IMG/VR virus record: IMGVR_UViG_3300020166_000002
Coordinates: 1-59,833 of that record
DNA from: a virus
DNA length: 59,833 nucleotides
Reading direction: 5' to 3' (one strand)
Position 1 is the stretch's first letter, and every line of letters starts with the position of its first letter. A model generated the notes under the pieces. That model worked only from the letters and a program-made list of their open reading frames with translations, was not told the DNA's origin and searched no databases. Shown here piece by piece: positions 1 to 9,742 of this stretch. The position numbers were made by a program, and so were the translations under genes.

Positions 1-127
1 CTGAGGTTGGAAAGGCAAAGGCTGCAGACCTCAGAGAAAAAATTAAAGACCTTCAGGAAAACCAACTTGAAGAAGAGGTGGTGGCTGAGGTTGAAGAAGC
101 CGTGGTGTCAGGAGTCCCTGAGTTTAA
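1..127. repeat. 127-bp direct terminal repeat (left copy)
   Basis: The first 127 bases are identical to bases 59707-59833. The repeat lies inside one continuous reading frame that runs through the junction without a shift. An exact overlap of this odd length is typical of a de Bruijn graph assembler closing a circle with k=127, so it is more likely an assembly overlap than a biological terminal repeat. The unique genome is then 59,706 bp. Confidence 0.95.
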
Positions 128-3100
128 TGCACAAGAAGAGTTTAACCTTCTTGCTGACGAAGAGAAGGCATCCTACTTAGAGGCAGCAGGTGGAGACCAA
201 GAGGTTGCAATACAATCTTTTGCTGACGATGTGGCTTCATTGGAGCAAGACTTAGAATCTGAAAGCAGATTTAGTTTGACCGAAGAAGGCGATGGTTTGT
301 TGCAAGCAGACGAACAAGATGTCGATGCTATTGCAGAGGAAATGAATTTAATGGATGCTGATGAGGTAAACTTTGTTGCTCCTGAAGGTGAGACAGTTGT
401 TGTTAACCCAATAGAGGAAAGCAATTCTTTAGAGACATTAACTGATGAGGACGTAAGAGAGTTAGGATTCGAAAGCACCGATGAAATGGTACAACCATTA
501 GAGTCTTTTGAAGGTATACCAATGATTACAGGTATTAGTGATATTGCTGCAGGGGGGACTATTTCTGATGCAACAGGTCAGCCTATGAATGCTAAGGGTG
601 GTGTTATGTTTAATGCATTGGCTAAGGTTAAGGCTGCTTGGGCAGGTGTAGAGCGTTCAAAGTCAGAGACTCAATATAAAAAAGCAGTAGAACTATACAA
701 TAAAAACAAAGGTTTATTTGAAAGACTTTGGGAGGAAGGAAGAATCCCTAACGGTCACGTACCTATGGCGATTGTCCGTATGTCTGATGACGCAGTAAAC
801 TCTAACGAGATTGTATTTAGATACTTATCTCCTGAAGTAAAGGCTCAGCCCGAGGCAAATCAAAAGGCAGCGTTAAATGATGTCGTATCCAATCTGAAAA
901 ATAAAAAGGCTCCACAAAATAAACGCCTATTAGATTTCATAGCAAGGAAAGACATCTCCACATTGGGGCAGTTGCTTGACGCTATTGTTCAGGATGCAAA
1001 TCTTCGTGCAAAAGGCGATGTTAAAAGCACACTTACATTAGACGAAAGAGCAGCAATGTTCTCGGAACTATCCACTGCTCCGGGTGTAAAGACTCCTAAC
1101 AAGGCGTACTTAAAATCACTTTATGAAGGTGCGCCTAAAAATAACTCAACACTTTTTACTGCTGACAATATTTACAACGCCATTGGAGAACCTTCAATGA
1201 TGAAGACTAAGAAGGGAGACATTGTTTCTATCGTTGGTATTGATGTAATAAATGGAGGAGTGATTGATATCGACCACCAAAACTATGGTACAGGACCAAA
1301 GGGTAGATTAATTGCCTTAGTGAAAAATCCAACTAATGGTATAAATGTATTCCCCACTTGGAGGGCTAAGGCAAGCAGGGTATTTAAACCGAATAAAGCG
1401 GGCAAACGACCAAGTGATTTACAAGTTTCGGGTCAGACTATGGGTACTGCTGCATCAGACTTGGCGTTCCAAGGAGATAGACCAACTACAGTGATGACAG
1501 ACTTTCAAATCTTGTTAGGCAAGTTGAAGTTTGCATTCCCTGATGTTGCCGTTGCAACTTCTATTGAAGAGTTCAATGATATCCTTCAGCAGCCCGGTGT
1601 AAGAACAAAGGTTTCTGAGGGCAAGGTTATTCTTGGTATGACCAAGGACGGAAAGATATTCTTAAACCCTGAGAGAGAATCATTGGCTACTCCTATTCAC
1701 GAGTATGGTCACATTTGGATTGACTACTTGCGTTCTAAAGCAAGCGGGGAAAAGGGAACTGCTTTATTAGAGAGAGGCTTGAAGTTGGTTGAGAATACTC
1801 AAGCACTGAAAGATGCCATTGCAAAATACGGAGACACTAAACTTGCACGAGAAGAGGCATTGGTAGAACTTATGGCTACCAAGGGAAATACAATTATTGA
1901 AGCATCCAAGAAGTCTCAATTCAAAGAGTGGATGAACGCCACCTTTAAATACATTAAAGAGAAGTTCACTACATCTGATGAGTTGGCTACAGATGCTATT
2001 AAGAAAATGTCTCTTGATGAATTTATCAATACAGGACTTGCCGACCTATTCAAGGGCAAAGCGGTAAGCACAAAATTCGATGCCGCTAAAGAGTCCAAGG
2101 GAATGATGCCGAGGTTTGAACTTGGGGACGATGTCGCTGCGTTTATTAAACAAGCAAGAGGTCAGGGAATATCAGAGGCTGCAATTAAAACTGCACTAAG
2201 AAGAAGAGGTGTTGATGTGGATGTGATTGCATCAGCCATAGAAAAAACCAAGGGCAAGGCTGCAGTTCGTACTAAGGTTAGCGAGGAGTTTGCTCAAGGG
2301 TATGACCGTGTAATGAAAGAGATTGACGGTATCATTGAAAAATCTAAGAAGCGTGGACGTACATATTCTCAGATTCCTAAGAATGTAATTGCATACTTAG
2401 AGGGAACAAAGTTATATGAGAACGCAACCGATGTTCAGAGAGAGCGAATGATTAGAGATATCAGAAAGAAGTTTGGTATCAAAGAGAAGTCGGCTCCATC
2501 TGTTGGAAGAATACTTGGTACTATCAAGGATATCAAGAAGATTACCATTGCTGAAAAAGAATTATATATGCTTCGCTTAAAGGCTCTTAACGAGGGAGCG
2601 AAGAATGTAATTACGGCTATGTCTAAAGCATCTAAGTTGTTGAACGAGGAGATAAATGACTTAGTAAAAAGCGGACAGATTAGTACGCAACAAATGGCTA
2701 ATGTTCTTTCTCGATTCAGTAAGGTTAATCTACTGAGCGATGTATCTATCGAAAGGTTTGTTGACTATATGTCAAAGGTATTTGCTAATGCAGAGTACGC
2801 TGAAATTATATCACAAGCAAATCAGAAACGTAAAGTTGCTAAAGCGAATGCTGCTACTAAGATTGGTATTGCTCAGGCTTTAAGTCCTCAGTTGCAGCGA
2901 TTGTTTTCTATCAACCCAACTCTTATCCCTGATGCGGTATTAGATAAGTACGTATCACTTGTTGAGATGTTTGGCAAGAGAGAGCGAGTCTTGACGCTAC
3001 CTTCTATTGAAGAGGTGACTCAACTTACAGAAGATGTACTGACTGCTATCAATGAAGAGCAATCATTGGTTCCTGAATTACAGGAAAGATATAACGACTA

Positions 3101-6100
3101 CGGTAAGGTAATGAATGATGAGGGCAAGGTAGACTACGCAGCCACCATTAAGTCGATGCTAAAGGACGATGTCATCACGGATGAGGAGTACGAACTTATG
3201 AAGAAATATAAGTCCTCTATCGTCCCTAAAAAGGCTGCTGCCCCAATGTCAGAAGCCGAGATTGAAGAGAGAAGACAAGATATTATAAACGAAGTAAACC
3301 AAACTGAACTTGAATTCAGTGAGTTGCCGAGTAGAGAAGAGCGTGATTTAGCCGCAAAGTTAAAGCGTTTAATCCGAAGCGGTGCAATTGATGGTCTATC
3401 CCTTCCTGATTTGCAAAACCTTTCAAAGGTTATAGACAACATCAACAACGGATACCTTCCTCATTTTGCTGAGGTAATGGTAGAGAAGTTGAATGCGGTC
3501 AATGACGGAAAGAACCTTGCTTCTGCAATCAATAGGTCTAAGCCTTTGCCACTTACTAAGATTTATGCAAAACTAAAATCATTAGTGACTCGAAAGGATT
3601 CTATTGTTGAGATGATAAGACGTAATCCGTTGTTCAATATCGACCAAGTCTTTGGGGATTTTAAAACCAAGGATATTTTTGAATCGGTATTTGGTGCTGC
3701 GTCAAGGGCGGTAGCAAAGTATACTAATGAGTACAGTGTTATTCAAGGCAAAATTGAGAAGGCACAGAATGCGGTACAGAAATCTCTTGGAAGAGACTCT
3801 CTGAAATATACTATGTCAAAGTATAAGCAGATGGCTTACCTGATTCAGCAAGAGTTCTTGAGCAACCCGCAAAGCCCACAAGTAAATTCCGTTACAGGAT
3901 TCCTTAAAGCAACTATAAAAAGGATTGACGATGGGACTACTCAGTTTAGTGAGCGTGACGCTGAAATGCTTCAATCTATCTTAAATGATTTTACTGATGC
4001 TGATGGTAATTTTGATAACGATGCTTTGTTTGATTCGTTTAATAATGCCGAAAAGGAATCTATCAAAACAATCCAAGAGATTAATAGTGGTCTCGGTTCT
4101 AAAGCAGAGTTCACTTCGTCTGTGATTCGTGGAGATAAATTTAATCCACTAAATAACTATGTGCATTTGAATGTAATGCACGAGACTCAGCCAAGTGATA
4201 TGATGAACGGACCTTCTTTTGTGGAGTCGTTTAACAATTCATTAAGACCAAGTACAAGAGCGAAGAATTTAATCGAGAGAACGGGTAAGGTATCCGCTTT
4301 GAACTTTGACGTTTATGCTTCGGTGTTGAAGGGTTCTAAGCAAACGCTTATGGACTTCCATCTTACTGAGCCAATCAGAACTGCAAGACGCACAATGAAT
4401 CAGGCTGAGAAGAACCTTCAGGCTGACGGAGAAAGAATGTCTTCAAGTAAGCGTAAAACTTTTAACGCAATCAAGTCTGCGTTTGAGGAGACTGTAGAAA
4501 ACTTATTGACTAATTCATATGCTGAGAACACAGTGTTGGATGAGGCATTAGAGTTCTTGAAGAAGACGGGATACAGAACTATTCTTGCAGGAAGCGGAAG
4601 GTTCGTTGCAGAATTAACTTCTAACGTGAGTTTTGCGTTGCTCGTTGACCCTGTTGGATTTACTAATGGAACTAAAATAGTTCGCAAGATTAGTAACGAC
4701 CAAGGACCAAGCATCCTAAGCAATCTAAACAGTGGTCAGACCACACGAATGTATAGCGATGGTCTTAGCGGAAGGATGGTAGACACCAATATTCTAAGCC
4801 AAGCAACAGGCACGAAGACACGTGGTGCTTCAACTAAAGCAGCGAACTTCCTTCGTAAGTATTGGGACAAGACAGGTCAGAGATATGTCAAGGGGGTTGA
4901 GTTTGTTGCTGATGCGATGATATCCACACCTGATAAAATGGTGATGAGACCTATTTGGTTTGGAACCTTTGACTCTAAGTTCAAAGAGATTACAGGCAAG
5001 TCTCCCGACTTTGATAAGATAGCAGCGAATGATGAGGCTTATATGTCAAAGTATAAGGAAGCATTAAGTGCTTCTACAAAACACGCAGACAACCGTTCTG
5101 TATTAGCAGGTGCAACAGACAACGCTTTTATGGGTATCCTTAAAGGAACGTCTAAGCCAAATCAAAGCGCAATGCTAAAAGGTTTCAATGCTTTTAATGG
5201 CTTTATGACACGCTTCTTAATATTTGAATACGTGACTGCACGTACAGGTATTATGAATATGATTGGCAAAGGAGAACTGAATAAGAGACAGGGAGCAGCA
5301 TTGATTGCCGGGGTTACATCTCGTATGGTTCTGTATACCTTGATTGGTCAATACCTTTCACACGCACTTACAGACTTGTTTGATGATGAACCAATCGCAA
5401 GGTTGGCGGGAGAATCTAAGGAAGACGAGATGAAGTCTTTTGACAAGGCTTTGGGTCAAGCATTTGCTTCAACGTTTACATCTCTTCTTTTTGGTCGTGA
5501 CTTTGGTAATGCTACCAAGTCAATCCTAAACTCAGGCATCGAAGAGTTTAATAAAGAGCATTTAGATTTTCTTAGAGAAGGAGATTACGATGCGTACAGG
5601 GATGCTATACAATATACTGTTACTCCAAAATCAAAGGATGGAGGAGGCTCAGGCTTGGGTGACTACCTTATGAAGATGGGTGCTGCCTATGGTCCAATCT
5701 TAAAGACGACAGACTTGGTTATCAAAAAGATTACAGAGCCTGCCAAGAAAGAGGCTGATGCAATCAAGAGAAGCGAAGACGAGATGTACTACAGAGTACC
5801 TATGGAGATTCTTGGTAACCTTGGATTCATTCCTTTGTATAAAGATGTTCGTAAGGTTGTGTTAGACCAAATCTATAGTGACCTTAGAAAAGCACAGGCA
5901 GACCTGAAGAACGCTAAGAAGACTAAAGAGGAAATGCTTCAGGGATACGATAGTGAAGGTGATATGAAGCGTTACGACTACAGGTTGTGGGAGAACACAT
6001 TCGGTCCAAATTCACCTGACTATGATGTTAGAGAAGCAGAAAAGAAACTAAAGGCTGCTGAGAGAAAGTTGAAGCAACAAATGAAAGATGAGTTGTACGA

Positions 6101-6197
6101 CTATACGCCTCCGTCAAAAGGCGGATGGAAAGAAGAGAAGTGGGATGATAATTTTGATTCAGATTGGGATGATAAAGAGTGGTCTAATGAATGGTAA
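1..6197 (+). CDS. Giant internal virion/ejection protein with HEYGH metallopeptidase motif (C-terminal 2,065 residues)
   Basis: This is the C-terminal part of the protein that starts at 58191. Joined across the circle the gene is 7,713 nt, or 2,570 residues. A zinc-metallopeptidase-like motif H-E-Y-G-H falls at about residues 1072-1076 (bases 1698-1712), with acidic residues downstream in R-E-E-A-L-V-E-L. Long charged helical stretches follow, then a hydrophobic patch (about 5,200-5,380) and a Trp/Asp-rich tail. Size, position as last late gene and helical content fit the largest ejection protein of short-tailed phages (role of T7 gp16), or the large polyvalent proteins carried in virions. 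I infer it is packaged and enters the host with the DNA. Proteolytic activity is suggested only by the motif. Confidence 0.8.
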   Translation, partial: EVGKAKAADLREKIKDLQENQLEEEVVAEVEEAVVSGVPEFNAQEEFNLLADEEKASYLEAAGGDQEVAIQSFADDVASLEQDLESESRFSLTEEGDGLLQADEQDVDAIAEEMNLMDADEVNFVAPEGETVVVNPIEESNSLETLTDEDVRELGFESTDEMVQPLESFEGIPMITGISDIAAGGTISDATGQPMNAKGGVMFNALAKVKAAWAGVERSKSETQYKKAVELYNKNKGLFERLWEEGRIPNGHVPMAIVRMSDDAVNSNEIVFRYLSPEVKAQPEANQKAALNDVVSNLKNKKAPQNKRLLDFIARKDISTLGQLLDAIVQDANLRAKGDVKSTLTLDERAAMFSELSTAPGVKTPNKAYLKSLYEGAPKNNSTLFTADNIYNAIGEPSMMKTKKGDIVSIVGIDVINGGVIDIDHQNYGTGPKGRLIALVKNPTNGINVFPTWRAKASRVFKPNKAGKRPSDLQVSGQTMGTAASDLAFQGDRPTTVMTDFQILLGKLKFAFPDVAVATSIEEFNDILQQPGVRTKVSEGKVILGMTKDGKIFLNPERESLATPIHEYGHIWIDYLRSKASGEKGTALLERGLKLVENTQALKDAIAKYGDTKLAREEALVELMATKGNTIIEASKKSQFKEWMNATFKYIKEKFTTSDELATDAIKKMSLDEFINTGLADLFKGKAVSTKFDAAKESKGMMPRFELGDDVAAFIKQARGQGISEAAIKTALRRRGVDVDVIASAIEKTKGKAAVRTKVSEEFAQGYDRVMKEIDGIIEKSKKRGRTYSQIPKNVIAYLEGTKLYENATDVQRERMIRDIRKKFGIKEKSAPSVGRILGTIKDIKKITIAEKELYMLRLKALNEGAKNVITAMSKASKLLNEEINDLVKSGQISTQQMANVLSRFSKVNLLSDVSIERFVDYMSKVFANAEYAEIISQANQKRKVAKANAATKIGIAQALSPQLQRLFSINPTLIPDAVLDKYVSLVEMFGKRERVLTLPSIEEVTQLTEDVLTAINEEQSLVPELQERYNDYGKVMNDEGKVDYAATIKSMLKDDVITDEEYELMKKYKSSIVPKKAAAPMSEAEIEERRQDIINEVNQTELEFSELPSREERDLAAKLKRLIRSGAIDGLSLPDLQNLSKVIDNINNGYLPHFAEVMVEKLNAVNDGKNLASAINRSKPLPLTKIYAKLKSLVTRKDSIVEMIRRNPLFNIDQVFGDFKTKDIFESVFGAASRAVAKYTNEYSVIQGKIEKAQNAVQKSLGRDSLKYTMSKYKQMAYLIQQEFLSNPQSPQVNSVTGFLKATIKRIDDGTTQFSERDAEMLQSILNDFTDADGNFDNDALFDSFNNAEKESIKTIQEINSGLGSKAEFTSSVIRGDKFNPLNNYVHLNVMHETQPSDMMNGPSFVESFNNSLRPSTRAKNLIERTGKVSALNFDVYASVLKGSKQTLMDFHLTEPIRTARRTMNQAEKNLQADGERMSSSKRKTFNAIKSAFEETVENLLTNSYAENTVLDEALEFLKKTGYRTILAGSGRFVAELTSNVSFALLVDPVGFTNGTKIVRKISNDQGPSILSNLNSGQTTRMYSDGLSGRMVDTNILSQATGTKTRGASTKAANFLRKYWDKTGQRYVKGVEFVADAMISTPDKMVMRPIWFGTFDSKFKEITGKSPDFDKIAANDEAYMSKYKEALSASTKHADNRSVLAGATDNAFMGILKGTSKPNQSAMLKGFNAFNGFMTRFLIFEYVTARTGIMNMIGKGELNKRQGAALIAGVTSRMVLYTLIGQYLSHALTDLFDDEPIARLAGESKEDEMKSFDKALGQAFASTFTSLLFGRDFGNATKSILNSGIEEFNKEHLDFLREGDYDAYRDAIQYTVTPKSKDGGGSGLGDYLMKMGAAYGPILKTTDLVIKKITEPAKKEADAIKRSEDEMYYRVPMEILGNLGFIPLYKDVRKVVLDQIYSDLRKAQADLKNAKKTKEEMLQGYDSEGDMKRYDYRLWENTFGPNSPDYDVREAEKKLKAAERKLKQQMKDELYDYTPPSKGGWKEEKWDDNFDSDWDDKEWSNEW

Positions 6198-6208
6198 AAT
6201 AAAAAACT

Positions 6209-6370
6209 ATGCCCTTTAAAAGTGAAGCACAAAGGAGGTTTATGTACAAGAACCATCCTGAGATAGCAAAGAAGTGGGAGCAGGAAGAGAAGTGGGATAA
6301 GGCAACGAAGAGTCTACCCGAGCGTCTTGCTCCCAAAGGATATTGGAAGAGAAGAGATAGGAAAAGATAG
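6209..6370 (+). CDS. Small phage protein, 53 aa
   Basis: Reads M-P-F-K-S-E-A-Q-R-R-F-M-Y and continues with K-N-H-P-E-I-A-K-K-W, ending in a basic tail. Short proteins opening with this 'K-S-E-A-Q-R-R-F' pattern are common in tailed phages, but their function is not known to me. It begins 11 bases after the giant gene and is probably the last gene of the late transcript. Its TAG stop forms the first bases of a 20-base hairpin (6368-6387) shared with the convergent early block. Confidence 0.7.
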   Translation: MPFKSEAQRRFMYKNHPEIAKKWEQEEKWDKATKSLPERLAPKGYWKRRDRKR

Positions 6371-6387
6371 TGTCTTCAAGGACACTA
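6368..6387. terminator. Hairpin at convergent gene ends; wobble variant of the 16-bp palindrome
   Basis: The 20 bases TAGTGTCTTCAAGGACACTA form a stem closed by a UCAA-type loop with one G-U pair. They sit between the plus-strand stop at 6370 and the minus-strand stop at 6385, so the hairpin can serve both transcripts. On the minus strand it is followed by a short T-rich stretch. The same 20 bases recur in inverted orientation at 20505-20524. Confidence 0.7.
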
Positions 6388-6786
6388 CTTCTTTACCTTA
6401 GATGTGAGTTCTATACCTGAGGCTAACGTTAGGTATCCTATTTTCTTTTCGATAAATGTATTGTCTGAGAAGTCTGTATGCTTTGGCAACAGTTTGTTCT
6501 GCCAAGTTATTCTGATGTTGGCAATATAGAAAGCCCACACACCGTTAGGAGTAGAGTTCACGTACACAGGTATTGTTCCGTGTTCTTTACTCCTAAGCAT
6601 TAAAGCATCGTATTTTTTCTTTTCGATTATTAAATCAGAATAGTGTGTGCGTCTGCACTTGAGTTCTATATCCAAGTTATACTCCTTAGAGAAGCAGTCA
6701 TAACGAGAGGTTCTTTTCTCTGATTCTTTTAGGTCTTTAATGAAATTTTTTTTAATCCAATTATATAATTCATTTTCAGTAATCAT
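6385..6786 (-). CDS. PD-(D/E)XK-like nuclease, putative
   Basis: A 133-residue protein. The segment Y-N-L-D-I-E-L-K-C-R-R-T-H-Y (about residues 36-49) has the D-x-E-x-K spacing of a PD-(D/E)XK nuclease core, followed by a Lys-rich helix. Holliday-junction resolvases and small phage endonucleases share this arrangement. It is the last gene of the minus-strand block and overlaps the next upstream gene by 11 bases. The family assignment is from motif reading only. Confidence 0.55.
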   Translation of the reverse strand: MITENELYNWIKKNFIKDLKESEKRTSRYDCFSKEYNLDIELKCRRTHYSDLIIEKKKYDALMLRSKEHGTIPVYVNSTPNGVWAFYIANIRITWQNKLLPKHTDFSDNTFIEKKIGYLTLASGIELTSKVKK

Positions 6787-6967
6787 CCTCGGTACTTTCT
6801 TTTATGTCCCTGAGTGTTGACATAATTTGAATTATTTCTTTATTAAGAGCGTCAAAGTCTCGGTCTATTAAGTTTTCATATATTGAATTTAGAGAGTCGT
6901 GTAGTCCGTCCATCAGTTGGTTGATGTAAGCAAGTCGCTCAGTGTCGTATGCGGACGGTTTCGGCAT
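6776..6967 (-). CDS. Hypothetical protein, 63 aa
   Basis: An acidic, probably all-helical protein with no recognised motif. Its end overlaps the start of the putative nuclease at 6385-6786, and only three bases separate it from the gene upstream. It is therefore almost certainly co-transcribed with them. Confidence 0.55.
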   Translation of the reverse strand: MPKPSAYDTERLAYINQLMDGLHDSLNSIYENLIDRDFDALNKEIIQIMSTLRDIKESTEDDY

Positions 6968-6970
6968 TGG

Positions 6971-7258
6971 CTATTCTTTTTTATCTATGGTTGCAAGAAA
7001 TGCATTGCCCATAGGTGGGTCTATTTTTTTTATTAATGTATAGATTCTTTTAGAGTTTCTTTTAACCTGCTCTCTTTCTTTGTTGGTGGAGTCCTTGCCG
7101 AGATTACAATACATAAAGCAATCAATCTTCAGCAGTTCATCGGTCTTCTGCTTGGTAGTCCAAGTTTTGAATTCCGCAATCTTATCTATGTCGTTGATGT
7201 TATAGCCCATTGTACATTCGATTAATTGCCCATTTAACTTCTTCTTCAGTTCCGACAT
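6971..7258 (-). CDS. Hypothetical protein, 95 aa
   Basis: Lysine-rich with two cysteines close together (C-F-M-Y-C near residue 50). No family recognised. Its first 59 bases overlap the end of the DnaA-domain gene at 7200-7754 in another frame, in keeping with the tight packing of this block. Confidence 0.5.
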   Translation of the reverse strand: MSELKKKLNGQLIECTMGYNINDIDKIAEFKTWTTKQKTDELLKIDCFMYCNLGKDSTNKEREQVKRNSKRIYTLIKKIDPPMGNAFLATIDKKE

Positions 7259-7754
7259 TGGTTCTTTGTTCTACTATCTTATAGATTTCACCAAGTCTTT
7301 GTCTGTTAGAGATGACGGATTTTAATTGTCCTTCAATTTCTATAATTTTCAAAGATAGCGATTTGTTTTCTTTACGCAAAAGAATTAGTTCTTTTTTTAG
7401 TTCATCTTCTGACAAATATAATTGGTCAGTTATATCTCCATCGAATGAGTTCTTGATTTCAGTATAAGACCTGCGTAGTTCAGGGTCAGACATCAGGTAG
7501 TTGTCAAAGTTTTTTACGTAATGTATTATAGTTGCGTGATGTTTTACCATAGCCCTGCCAATACTACTATAACCCCAACCTCCCTTATGTAGGATGTGAG
7601 CGTATATCATACGGGCGTTTACTATGTGTCTGCGTCTCGACTTTGCGGTTTTTACGTCAACACCTAACACTACTCTGATTATATCACGAAGGTGTTGTGT
7701 TGGATTCAATACTGTTTCGTCCATTTCTATATTGTTTGATTGTATTTGATTCAT
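7200..7754 (-). CDS. DnaA domain IV-like DNA-binding protein, 184 aa
   Basis: Residues about 20-105 resemble the C-terminal DNA-binding domain of DnaA: a basic helix R-R-R-H-I-V-N-A-R-M-I-Y-A, then G-W-G-Y-S-S-I-G-R and K-H-H-A-T-I-I-H-Y. The last matches the DnaA signature normally written D-H-T-T-V-L-H. The AAA+ ATPase domain is absent. The C-terminal third is a predicted coiled coil, which could make it dimeric. I infer a role in binding DnaA-box-like sites on phage or host DNA. A second start, M-D-E-T-V at 7724, would reduce the 71-base overlap with the upstream gene. Confidence 0.7.
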   Translation of the reverse strand: MNQIQSNNIEMDETVLNPTQHLRDIIRVVLGVDVKTAKSRRRHIVNARMIYAHILHKGGWGYSSIGRAMVKHHATIIHYVKNFDNYLMSDPELRRSYTEIKNSFDGDITDQLYLSEDELKKELILLRKENKSLSLKIIEIEGQLKSVISNRQRLGEIYKIVEQRTNVGTEEEVKWAINRMYNGL

Positions 7755-8073
7755 TTATTAAGTCTAAGTATTGGTCGCAGTCTATCTCCAAGATGTTCAC
7801 TAAGTCTATCATAGGAGTATCTGTGTATGCGGTTAACGGGTCGTTATAGTATTCAATAACAAAGAAGAAAGGTTCATTAACAAGAGACACTCCGCCAACA
7901 TAATAAGTCTCATCATCCAATGATACTGTCATCCATTCCAACACACTTGAGAGTTGCTTCATTATGTCCACACGTATATCCCAATCAAATGTGTGAAGGG
8001 TGAAATGAAAGTCTTGTGTTAGCGAAACACCTACATTGCTACTCTCCTCTGTATACCTCTGTTTTGAATCCAT
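7684..8073 (-). CDS. Hypothetical acidic protein, 129 aa
   Basis: Contains alternating hydrophobic strands (F-H-F-T-L-H-T-F-D-W-D) and many Asp and Tyr residues. No motif recognised. It overlaps the VRR-NUC gene by 35 bases at its start and the DnaA-domain gene by 71 bases at its end. The long overlaps suggest translational coupling. Confidence 0.55.
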   Translation of the reverse strand: MDSKQRYTEESSNVGVSLTQDFHFTLHTFDWDIRVDIMKQLSSVLEWMTVSLDDETYYVGGVSLVNEPFFFVIEYYNDPLTAYTDTPMIDLVNILEIDCDQYLDLINESNTIKQYRNGRNSIESNTTPS

Positions 8074-8284
8074 ATTGTTCTAATTCTTTTAGTCTATACT
8101 CCTGTAATGGAGAGACCTTTCCCTTTAATGTCTTAACCTCGCTGAAGATTACATTAGAGTTTGGCGGGATAGCAATGATATCAGGGATACCATTCTTATT
8201 GGTCTTGATTAGTTTGATTACATAGTAACCCTGAGCCTCAAGTTCCTTTATCCTTTTAGTCTGTATCTGTTGTTCTGTAGCCAT
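8039..8284 (-). CDS. VRR-NUC domain nuclease
   Basis: An 81-residue protein matching a minimal VRR-NUC fold: G-Y-Y-V-I-K-L, then N-G-I-P-D-I-I-A (the PD of the core), E-V-K (the ExK), and G-K-V-S-P-L-Q-E-Y-R-L. Stand-alone VRR-NUC proteins in phages are structure-specific nucleases, often encoded beside an SNF2-type helicase as here. It begins directly after the helicase stop codon. Confidence 0.85.
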   Translation of the reverse strand: MATEQQIQTKRIKELEAQGYYVIKLIKTNKNGIPDIIAIPPNSNVIFSEVKTLKGKVSPLQEYRLKELEQYGFKTEVYRGE

Positions 8285-9742
8285 TTACAAAGTTAGCAAA
8301 TCCTTTTTAAAGTGATTCAGAGTATAGTCTTTCTTGTCTGATACCGCTTTATATATTTCTTTTTCTATGCCCCCTTTAGCAAACACCCAATAAACATCTG
8401 ACTCCAATCTTTCCTTGGTTGTCATTCGGTCTCTGCTCTGCCAATAACTTGTAGCACTGAAGTCTATGTTGTAATACACAAGAGCATCTGCTTTTCGTAA
8501 GGATATACCCTCACGTCCTGATACAATTTGTAAGGCTATAGACTTACTTGTGTCTTCAAAGACACTAAGTTCTGTACATAATTGGTCTCCATATACCTGC
8601 TTCAGTGCGTTATACTCTTCCTTGAATTTGTAGAAGATTCCAATCTTAGCATCGCCAAAGTTGTCGTGGATATATCTTGCTTTCGACAAGTCAATAATGG
8701 TTGAGTTGCCTGACTCAAACTTGATAGTTCCTGAATACAATTGGTGAAGTTTCATCATTAGTTTAACGGGAGTATCAGCCAATATCGTTTCTTCCTTTCC
8801 TTCAACGACCAAGTTCTTTTTTAATTGAGCCGCAATCTTATATGTAATTGGCTCAAGTTCTACCTCAAGTATATGTTCCCTTGTTTCTACTTTAAACCCT
8901 GCCTCCTTCTGTGTGTAGTTGATGGTGTATGGTTTCATTGCATCAAGTATCGTTGGAAGACCATTCGTATAATCGTTTATGTATAGAGAATTGATTTTTC
9001 TTTGCGTAACATTAACGAAGTCTTTAGAAAACTTATAAAAGTTTACATATTGATTGAATGGATTTGTACGTATACCGTAAACCTGATGATACATCTGAGA
9101 GTAAGACTCGGGAGTTGGTGTACCTGATAAAAGAATTACCATTGGATTGTGCTTCTTTATAATTGCACTGACTTGCTTCGCTCTGTTGTTTGGTTTAGGG
9201 AATGCACCCATACCGTGTGCCTCATCGCAAATTAAAACATCAAGACTTTCTATCTCAACCTTGTGCAAACTTTCATAGTTGACTACTGTTAGTTCGTAGT
9301 TAGGGTTCAGCATAGCATAGTCGGACTCTATGCTACTTATGGCTTTCTTCTTTGTCAAGAACAAAACTTTTTTTGCATCGAGTTCTCTACAGATACCGAG
9401 ACTTGTAAGGGTCTTTCCTGTACGCACCTCCATTGCTAAGTATACGAAGTTCTTCTTCTTCAGCACATCAGTGCCTTTCTCTATAATTTCTTTTTGATAA
9501 TCTCTAAATTCTATTGTCGGATTTTCCATTTGATATTTATAATAATCAACGCTTCGATTGATTCGGTCTATTGTTTCCTTTGGAGTATTGTGCTTATACT
9601 CCTCTACTATTTTTACACCCTTTCCTCTACCGACTTTAATTTCCTTCTTTGCGTTAACTACTGATGCCAATATCATACACTGCTTGTGCATCATCTTGTT
9701 ACTGTACCCCGGGATTCTCGGTAGTATATCTGTGTCTGTCAT
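8285..9742 (-). CDS. SNF2/DEAH-type superfamily 2 helicase
   Basis: A 485-residue protein with ordered SF2 motifs: R-D-Y-Q near 80 (Q motif), Walker A E-V-R-T-G-K-T at about 105-111, D-E-A-H at 173-176, S-G-T-P-T-P at 206-211, and a motif VI region Q-S-R-D-R near 438. This organisation fits small SNF2-like helicases of phage replication modules that remodel forks or displace protein. Residues about 393-397, V-F-E-D-T, are encoded by one of the 16-bp palindromes (8550-8565), in a loop before the motif V region. It follows the upstream gene with an ATGA overlap. Confidence 0.85.
   Translation of the reverse strand: MTDTDILPRIPGYSNKMMHKQCMILASVVNAKKEIKVGRGKGVKIVEEYKHNTPKETIDRINRSVDYYKYQMENPTIEFRDYQKEIIEKGTDVLKKKNFVYLAMEVRTGKTLTSLGICRELDAKKVLFLTKKKAISSIESDYAMLNPNYELTVVNYESLHKVEIESLDVLICDEAHGMGAFPKPNNRAKQVSAIIKKHNPMVILLSGTPTPESYSQMYHQVYGIRTNPFNQYVNFYKFSKDFVNVTQRKINSLYINDYTNGLPTILDAMKPYTINYTQKEAGFKVETREHILEVELEPITYKIAAQLKKNLVVEGKEETILADTPVKLMMKLHQLYSGTIKFESGNSTIIDLSKARYIHDNFGDAKIGIFYKFKEEYNALKQVYGDQLCTELSVFEDTSKSIALQIVSGREGISLRKADALVYYNIDFSATSYWQSRDRMTTKERLESDVYWVFAKGGIEKEIYKAVSDKKDYTLNHFKKDLLTL
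8550..8565. repeat. 16-bp palindrome, copy inside helicase gene
   Basis: Exact copy. Read in the gene's direction it is GTGTCTTTGAAGACAC and encodes V-F-E-D-T. The frame that would contain TGA is not used. Confidence 0.95.

Noticed and set aside
8288-8295. Minus-strand TAACTTTG at the helicase end as a promoter for the VRR-NUC gene
   Set aside because: It lies within helicase codons next to the stop, and the genes are close enough to be one transcript; a chance match is as likely.
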